DNA from: Natroniella sp046097105
GTDB taxonomy: Bacteria; Bacillota; Halanaerobiia; Halobacteroidales; Halobacteroidaceae
Assembly (NCBI RefSeq): GCF_046097105.1
Contig: NZ_CP175562.1
Coordinates: 1,612,001-1,676,000 of the forward strand
Length of the DNA: 64,000 nucleotides
Direction of reading: 5' to 3'
The stretch's first letter is position 1, and the number at the start of each line of letters is the position of its first letter. The notes under the pieces were generated by a model that ran no database searches, was not told where the DNA came from, and saw only the letters and a program-made list of their open reading frames with translations. Shown piece by piece: positions 58,493-64,000 of the stretch. A program made the translations under genes and the position numbers.

Positions 58493-61474
58493 CTAAGCTT
58501 CTGCACTCTCATTCAATGAATTATAAATATCTACTAATAACAAATCCATCAACTTATTTCTAAACTCTTCATCTTTTAAGACTCTACCATAAAACTCTTG
58601 ATTTTTAGAATAAGAATCGACTACCACATCATCAAACTCATCTTCATAAACTAAAGCAAAATCTTCTAAAGTATTAACTTGAGCTTTTGTCTTTAAGTTC
58701 TCACTATCTTTTAAAATACTTGTTATATGACTTATAGGTATTTTAATAGACTCATCAAATTCAGAACCAAATCTATCGTTTAACCTTTCAATAATCACAC
58801 TCAAAAATTCCTTTTCCTCATTTTGAGAGCCACCACCAGAAACAGTCATTCCTACATCATAACTTCCCGCCCCTTCAAGAGCAATATCCCCTTTATACTT
58901 TTCTTCTAACTTATAATACTCCAAGACTACCTTATCTGATATATCCACCGATCCAGTCTGTTCTATATCTATCTTCTTAGCTAAATACCTTAGATAAATA
59001 TTTAGTCTATGCAATTCTTCATCCTTAATTGGAGCTATTTGTAAAATTAACATATAAAGATTAACAAACTTCTTTACCTTACTTCTAAACTCAATCTTTT
59101 CCTCTCTAGATAATTCATTTATCCGTTCAACTGAGTTATCTAAAAGATTATTCATTCTTTGGGCATCATTATTTTTAGAACTATCTTTATAATATAATTC
59201 CACATACTCATCTATATCTTGTTGATTAATTAACATAGTATTCATTATCTCATCTTGAAGAGTATAAATCTCATTAGGATCTATATCGCTTTTTAGAGTT
59301 GTTGCTTCATAATAAGGCTCAAATGATTTCTTTATATCCTCTGGCTCATTGACAAAATCTAATACAAAAGTATCCTCTTTACCACTACAAGTCCTATTTA
59401 ATCTAGATAAGGTCTGAACAGCAGTTAATCCATTCAGCTTCTTATCTACAAACATAGTATGCAGCTTAGGCTGATCAAAGCCAGTCTGGAACTTATTTGC
59501 CACTATTAGCACCTGATACTCATCTTTATCAAACTCTTTACGAATTGAAGAAGATATCTCATTCATATTATTTTCTGTATAGTCTAGCCCGCCATCTTTA
59601 ACCTTACCCGAAAAGGCTACTAAAGTCTTCATATCTGTATAATTATTTTCTCTAATATAATTATCAAAGGCCAACTTATATCTGACAGCGTGCAATCTAG
59701 ATGAAGTTACTAACATTGCTTTAGCTTCTCCACCAATCTTACGCCGAGTTACATTTCTATAATGTTCAATCATTATTTCAGTCTTTTGAGAGATATTATG
59801 AGGATGAAGACTAACATATTTAGCTATCTCTTTTGTTCCTTGAGTCTTCTTTATCTCTGGATCATCTTTAACCTTCTTATTGACCTTATAATACATTTTA
59901 TAAGTCATATAATTCTCTAAAACATCAAGGATAAATCCTTCTTCGATTGCCTGTTTCATACTATATAGATGGAAGGCTTGAGGTTTTCCTTCCTGATTAG
60001 GAGTTCCAAATAACTTTAAGGTGCTCCCCTTTGGTGTAGCTGTAAAGGCAAAAATACTGATACTATCTACATTTTGAATTTTAGCTAACTCTTCATTTAT
60101 CTTATCCTCTGCATCTTTAGTATTTTCTTCTGCCTTTTTATCTAATTCAGCCGCTTCCTCTAAGGATAAACTCTCTTTTAGGGCCAACATATTCTTACCC
60201 GTTGAACCAGAGTGAGCTTCATCTATTACGATAGCATAGTTTTTATCTTCCGTTCCTGCCACTTTATCTAAAATATAAGGAAACTTTTGAATAGTACTGA
60301 TAATTATTTTAGTCCCTTTATTTAATTCATCCGCTAGTTGAGTAGAGTCTTTTTCTATCTTCGCTACCATACCTATTTTATGATCTATTTGATAGATAGA
60401 ATTTTGCAGTTGTTTATCCAAGATAAGCCGATCAGTAATTACTATCACACCATCAAAGATGACTTGATTACTTTTATCATGCAAGCTTGATAGTCTATGG
60501 GCCAACCACGTAATAGAATAGGTCTTACCCGATCCTGCACTATGTTGAATTAAATATCTATCCCCTGCCCCCTTCTTCTTAACATCTCTTAACAACTTTC
60601 TAACTGCATCCAGTTGGTGATAACGAGGAAAGATTAAAATTTCTTCCTTTTTAAGATTACCAGCTTCATCTGTCTTCTCTTCTACATCAACAAAGACAAA
60701 CTTCTGTAATATCTCTAATAAACTATCTTTTTGCAGTAACTCTTCCCAGATATAATGAGTTCTAAGCTTCCCTTCTACTGGTGGATTACCAGCCCCACCC
60801 TTATGCCCTTTGTTAAATGGCAAGAAGAAAGTATTAGCACCACTCAATCTAGTAGTCATATAGGCTTCTTCTGTATCCAATGCAAAAGAGACTATTGTTC
60901 TCTGCTTAAACTTAAATAGCTTCTCATTAGGCTTTCTAGTCGTCCTAAGCTGTTTGATAGCATTCTTATAAGTTTGTCCTGTTAATGGATTTTTAAGCTC
61001 AAAAGCAATAATAGGTAAACCATTTAAGAAGATTACTAAGTCTATTCGCTTAGCATCTTTATAATTCAGCTCTTCTATAACCGAAAAGATATTTTGTTGG
61101 TATAATTCATTTAGCTTTTGATTAAAGGATGTAGGTGGCTTGAAGTAAGCAAGGTCTAATTTAACTCCAAAGTCTTTAATCCCATGCTTAATCACATCTA
61201 TCATACTTCTTCTGGCTAACTCTTGATTTAAACGAAGGATTATCTTTTGTTTATAGTTAGCTCCATGTATTTCTTTAAGTTTGGCCATCTTCTCTTCTTG
61301 GGTACTTTCTAAGAAGTTAAAGAACATCTCTTTATCTAAAGCGTGATGTTTATCATAGTTATAATTAGAGCTGACAAGATAGCCATTTTCTTCAATTAGA
61401 TAATCCTTAATTACTGATTGAAACTTCTCCTCTTTTAAGATATCTGGAGTTATCACTTTACTCCCCTCCTTCAT
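58493..61474 (-). CDS. hsdR: Type I restriction enzyme R subunit
   Basis: 993 residues. An N-terminal nuclease domain (FELKNPLTGQTYKNAIKQLR has the ExK motif) is followed by SF2 helicase motifs: YLIQHSAGSGKTYSITWLAHRL (I), YAIVIDEAHSG (II), IFAFTATPKG (III) and TGFDQPKLHTMFVDKKL...QTLSRLNR (V-VI). It translocates and cuts unmethylated DNA. It overlaps hsdS by 17 bases and is last in the hsdMSR operon. It ends 15 bases after attC D. Confidence 0.96.
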   Translation of the reverse strand: MKEGSKVITPDILKEEKFQSVIKDYLIEENGYLVSSNYNYDKHHALDKEMFFNFLESTQEEKMAKLKEIHGANYKQKIILRLNQELARRSMIDVIKHGIKDFGVKLDLAYFKPPTSFNQKLNELYQQNIFSVIEELNYKDAKRIDLVIFLNGLPIIAFELKNPLTGQTYKNAIKQLRTTRKPNEKLFKFKQRTIVSFALDTEEAYMTTRLSGANTFFLPFNKGHKGGAGNPPVEGKLRTHYIWEELLQKDSLLEILQKFVFVDVEEKTDEAGNLKKEEILIFPRYHQLDAVRKLLRDVKKKGAGDRYLIQHSAGSGKTYSITWLAHRLSSLHDKSNQVIFDGVIVITDRLILDKQLQNSIYQIDHKIGMVAKIEKDSTQLADELNKGTKIIISTIQKFPYILDKVAGTEDKNYAIVIDEAHSGSTGKNMLALKESLSLEEAAELDKKAEENTKDAEDKINEELAKIQNVDSISIFAFTATPKGSTLKLFGTPNQEGKPQAFHLYSMKQAIEEGFILDVLENYMTYKMYYKVNKKVKDDPEIKKTQGTKEIAKYVSLHPHNISQKTEIMIEHYRNVTRRKIGGEAKAMLVTSSRLHAVRYKLAFDNYIRENNYTDMKTLVAFSGKVKDGGLDYTENNMNEISSSIRKEFDKDEYQVLIVANKFQTGFDQPKLHTMFVDKKLNGLTAVQTLSRLNRTCSGKEDTFVLDFVNEPEDIKKSFEPYYEATTLKSDIDPNEIYTLQDEIMNTMLINQQDIDEYVELYYKDSSKNNDAQRMNNLLDNSVERINELSREEKIEFRSKVKKFVNLYMLILQIAPIKDEELHRLNIYLRYLAKKIDIEQTGSVDISDKVVLEYYKLEEKYKGDIALEGAGSYDVGMTVSGGGSQNEEKEFLSVIIERLNDRFGSEFDESIKIPISHITSILKDSENLKTKAQVNTLEDFALVYEDEFDDVVVDSYSKNQEFYGRVLKDEEFRNKLMDLLLVDIYNSLNESAEA

Positions 61475-62798
61475 AATCTCTTAAGTCAATCTTACCTGTT
61501 ACTGCTTCATAGATTAATGATTTCTTGTAGGTTTTATATTTCTCGATTGACTCTTTTGTTTTTTGGATTAGGTTGTTGATTTGAGTTGTTTTTTGGTCTA
61601 GGTAATCAATTATTTTATTTTGAATTTGAAAACTTGGCTTTACAATTGAAATATTTATTAACTTTTCTTTTGTTAAATGTGCAATACTAACTTGATTAAC
61701 TATTGAATCAAAATATTTTTTCTCACCTAAAAACATAAAATAATAGAGATAATATTTAGAAATCTCATTTTTAAAAAAACTAATCTTATGTACAGAATTT
61801 TGAATAAAACATTCTTCTATTTCTTCATTCCATATAGCTGACCTGCCTACTTCTCCCCCTTCACAAACAAGCATATCATTTTTACTTAATTGGTATTTTT
61901 TCATTTCTGCTTTAGAAAACCACATTTTTTCAATTTCAGATAAATCTAATTTATTCCAAAGAATATTCTTAGCTTTCAAATAAGGTTTGTAAAAATAATT
62001 TGGCTTTTTATTATTTTGAAGCATTTTACCTAATTCAATATGAGCAATATATTTTAATTTAGCTTTCTTAAAATACTCTGGTATCTCGCCAATCCACTCA
62101 ACTCCACTATCTTTCATTTTTATTTCATCGACTAATTCTCCAGCTTGATTCAAATATTTATCGCCAATTTTTGCTTTAGTAACTGCTTCTGTAATCACAG
62201 ACTTCTTATACTCTTCTAGCTTGTCGACTAAAGCTTCTTTCTGCTTGATTATTCCACCAATTTCAGCAGTCTTTTTATCAAGAAAGGAGGCTATTTTTTG
62301 TTGTTCTTTGAAAGGTGGTAATGTTAATTTAATATTATTTAAAATTTTAGAATCTACATGAGGAATTCCCATTCCTATAGTATTATCTTTAATGTATCTC
62401 TCAAGATATTTTAATAAAAAATACCCATAATCTTTATTAATAATTGTAGTTAAACACTCTATTTTTGCCATAGTTGAAGAAATAATGCCACAAGGACTTT
62501 TTAATATTTCTCCAGAATTTGACCCATCCCATAAAATTAATATTTCATTTTCATTTGCTTTTACTAAACCTATAGTATTATTTACATAAGAGACATTTTC
62601 AATATCTTTATCTCTAAGATAATCCATGCTTAAATATGGTATTCCTTGCTCTGGATTAGTTTTATTTGGTTTTTTGCCTTTTTGATGACTAAAAAGATAC
62701 TTAAACCTTTTTAAATTCCAATTTACAGGAATTTTATTTAAATATTCAATCCCACTATCTTTATACTCATCATATCGCTTATGCTCCACCACTATCAC
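61458..62798 (-). CDS. hsdS: Type I restriction enzyme specificity subunit
   Basis: 446 residues, with two target recognition domains separated by conserved coiled coils. The repeated motifs DSGIEYLNKIPVNWNLKRFKYLF and DSGVEWIGEIPEYFKKAKLKYI open each half. PPFKEQQKIASFLDKKTAEI and KPSFQIQNKIIDYLDQKTTQI close them. No frameshift. It determines the bipartite target. Confidence 0.95.
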   Translation of the reverse strand: MIVVEHKRYDEYKDSGIEYLNKIPVNWNLKRFKYLFSHQKGKKPNKTNPEQGIPYLSMDYLRDKDIENVSYVNNTIGLVKANENEILILWDGSNSGEILKSPCGIISSTMAKIECLTTIINKDYGYFLLKYLERYIKDNTIGMGIPHVDSKILNNIKLTLPPFKEQQKIASFLDKKTAEIGGIIKQKEALVDKLEEYKKSVITEAVTKAKIGDKYLNQAGELVDEIKMKDSGVEWIGEIPEYFKKAKLKYIAHIELGKMLQNNKKPNYFYKPYLKAKNILWNKLDLSEIEKMWFSKAEMKKYQLSKNDMLVCEGGEVGRSAIWNEEIEECFIQNSVHKISFFKNEISKYYLYYFMFLGEKKYFDSIVNQVSIAHLTKEKLINISIVKPSFQIQNKIIDYLDQKTTQINNLIQKTKESIEKYKTYKKSLIYEAVTGKIDLRDYEGGE

Positions 62799-64000
62799 CT
62801 AACTCTAAAACCTGCTTCATTAACCCTTGAATTTCACTCTCTATCTCTTCTATCTCCTCTTTAATCTTAGCAGAAGACTCTAACTCTTCAAATTCATAGA
62901 AATACCTTGTAAAAGGAATTTCATAACCTACCCGAGTATAAGAATAATCTACCCACGCTTCTGGGACATGAGGTTTAACCTCTCTTTCAAAATAAGCTGT
63001 AATATTCTCCTTTTCACCTTCCACAAAATCAGAAGTATCCTCTTTATACTCCTCTACCTTCTGTGATAAATCTATTCTCTCATAATCTCTTAAATCAGTA
63101 TCGTGTTGCTTCTTGCCACCTTTCATACAATAGTTTGCACTCTCATCTCTCTTACTTAATCCATTATAGACAGCCTTAAACAAAGAACGCTTTAAATCTA
63201 AATCTCCTAATATCTCTTTTAAAACCTTCTTAAACTCTTTTCTATTTTTATATAGTTTATCACTAGTATTCTCTCTTAATCTAGCCAAGATCTTCTCCTG
63301 TAACTCTCTTCCCTGTTTAAGCTTGTCTAACTTCTTCTCTTGCTTAGTACTAAACTCTGGTGCTTCTGACAATTTAGCTAGCTTTTGATACTTCTCTTCA
63401 TCAAATAACTTATTAAAAGTATTCTCAGAGTAGATATTCTCAATTCTATCTTCAGTAATCTTAAAGTTAAGTTTAAGAGGTCTTTCAACCCTTACCTTAA
63501 GATAGCCAAACTCTTCTTTATCAAATATCTTACAGTATTCATTCTCTTTAAAATCACCATAAATTCTAGTAATCTCATCTATCTGCTCATCAGTTATCTT
63601 ATGCCTCTTCTCTCCTAAAGATTTTCTCATATTCTCATAAAACTCAGTTGCATCAACTAACTGAATCTTATCTTTTCTAACTGCTCCAGTCTCTAAATTA
63701 TCATTCTTCCGATTAGATAAAATCCAAATATAAGTAGCTATCCCTGTATTATAAAATAGGTTTTCAGGCAAAGCTACAATCCCCTCTAGCAAATCATTTT
63801 CAATAATCCATCTTCTGATCTCACTCTCTCCACTTCCTGCATCACCTGTGAAAAGTGGCGATCCATTAAATACTATGGCAATTCTACTGCCCTTCTCATC
63901 ATCTTTCATCTTAGAAATCAAGTGTTGTAAAAAGAGTAATGAACCATCAGAGGTTCTTGGAGTTCCTGCTCCAAAGCGACCATCAAAGCCTAACTCTTTA
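62779..64000 (-). CDS. hsdM: Type I restriction enzyme M subunit, partial
   Basis: The frame is open from the right edge (FGAGTPRTSDGSLLFLQH, then LISKMKD) to a stop overlapping hsdS. The C-terminal part of the N6-adenine methyltransferase is seen: RIAIVFNGSPLFTGDAGSGESEIRRWIIENDLLEGIVALPENLFYNTGIATYIWIL. The NPPF and SAM motifs lie outside the window. The TTG at 63921 is not the real start. Confidence 0.95.
   Translation of the reverse strand, partial: KELGFDGRFGAGTPRTSDGSLLFLQHLISKMKDDEKGSRIAIVFNGSPLFTGDAGSGESEIRRWIIENDLLEGIVALPENLFYNTGIATYIWILSNRKNDNLETGAVRKDKIQLVDATEFYENMRKSLGEKRHKITDEQIDEITRIYGDFKENEYCKIFDKEEFGYLKVRVERPLKLNFKITEDRIENIYSENTFNKLFDEEKYQKLAKLSEAPEFSTKQEKKLDKLKQGRELQEKILARLRENTSDKLYKNRKEFKKVLKEILGDLDLKRSLFKAVYNGLSKRDESANYCMKGGKKQHDTDLRDYERIDLSQKVEEYKEDTSDFVEGEKENITAYFEREVKPHVPEAWVDYSYTRVGYEIPFTRYFYEFEELESSAKIKEEIEEIESEIQGLMKQVLELGDSGGA

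Overview
The window looks like a low-GC, sporulating, halophilic Firmicute with an outer membrane, most like Halanaerobiales (Orenia or Halobacteroides type). Reasons: AT-rich DNA with strong AGGAGG ribosome sites, a sporulation sigma-K gene, outer-membrane beta-barrel proteins with signal peptides, and acidic proteins. The genus is an inference; no rRNA is present.

Layout. (1) 1-9.0 kb is chromosome: a glycerol operon (glpK, and a GlpA-like/GlpB-like/DUF1667 trio), a Lys-Glu-Cys-Leu tRNA operon, a geranylgeranyl reductase-family flavoprotein, small genes, and the 3' part of sigK, which is cut off at about 9.03 kb. (2) 9.0-15 kb is the left arm of the element that appears to interrupt sigK: a ParM/ParR-type partition pair, a chemotaxis receptor, outer-membrane protein genes (one frameshifted, one a remnant) and a DUF3231 protein. 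(3) 15-49.7 kb is a nearly complete siphovirus-type prophage, mostly on the minus strand. Reading leftwards from 49 kb it has a repressor/Cro/ImmA switch, small early genes, a DnaD-like initiator with iterons, a DnaC-like loader, RecU, terminase, a portal, a head protein carrying a mini-intein, protease, capsid, connectors, a tail tube, a tail chaperone with a -1 slippery site, tape measure, hub, fibres and lysis genes. A recombination-directionality-factor-like gene is present, but no integrase lies in the window. (4) 49.8-51.4 kb holds plus-strand cargo (lipoprotein, PH-like protein). (5) 51.4-58.5 kb is an array of four integron-type attC sites with four cassettes: a membrane protein, an IS91/ISCR-like transposase, an AbiTii-like protein with a membrane protein, and a membrane protein behind an ORF-less group II intron. 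No integron integrase is in the window. (6) 58.5-64 kb is a type I restriction-modification operon (hsdM partial, hsdS, hsdR).

How it may fit together. The sigK break, the RDF-like protein and the partition genes suggest a skin-like prophage element in sigK whose other end, with the sigK 5' half and presumably a serine recombinase, lies past the right edge. The integron array, abortive-infection cassette and restriction system form a defence/cargo island. An 8-mer, GTTGGCCC/GGGCCAAC, is repeated about 90 times between 9 and 52.6 kb on both strands and in all reading frames. It is much rarer to the left and nearly absent to the right, and no annotated gene explains it.
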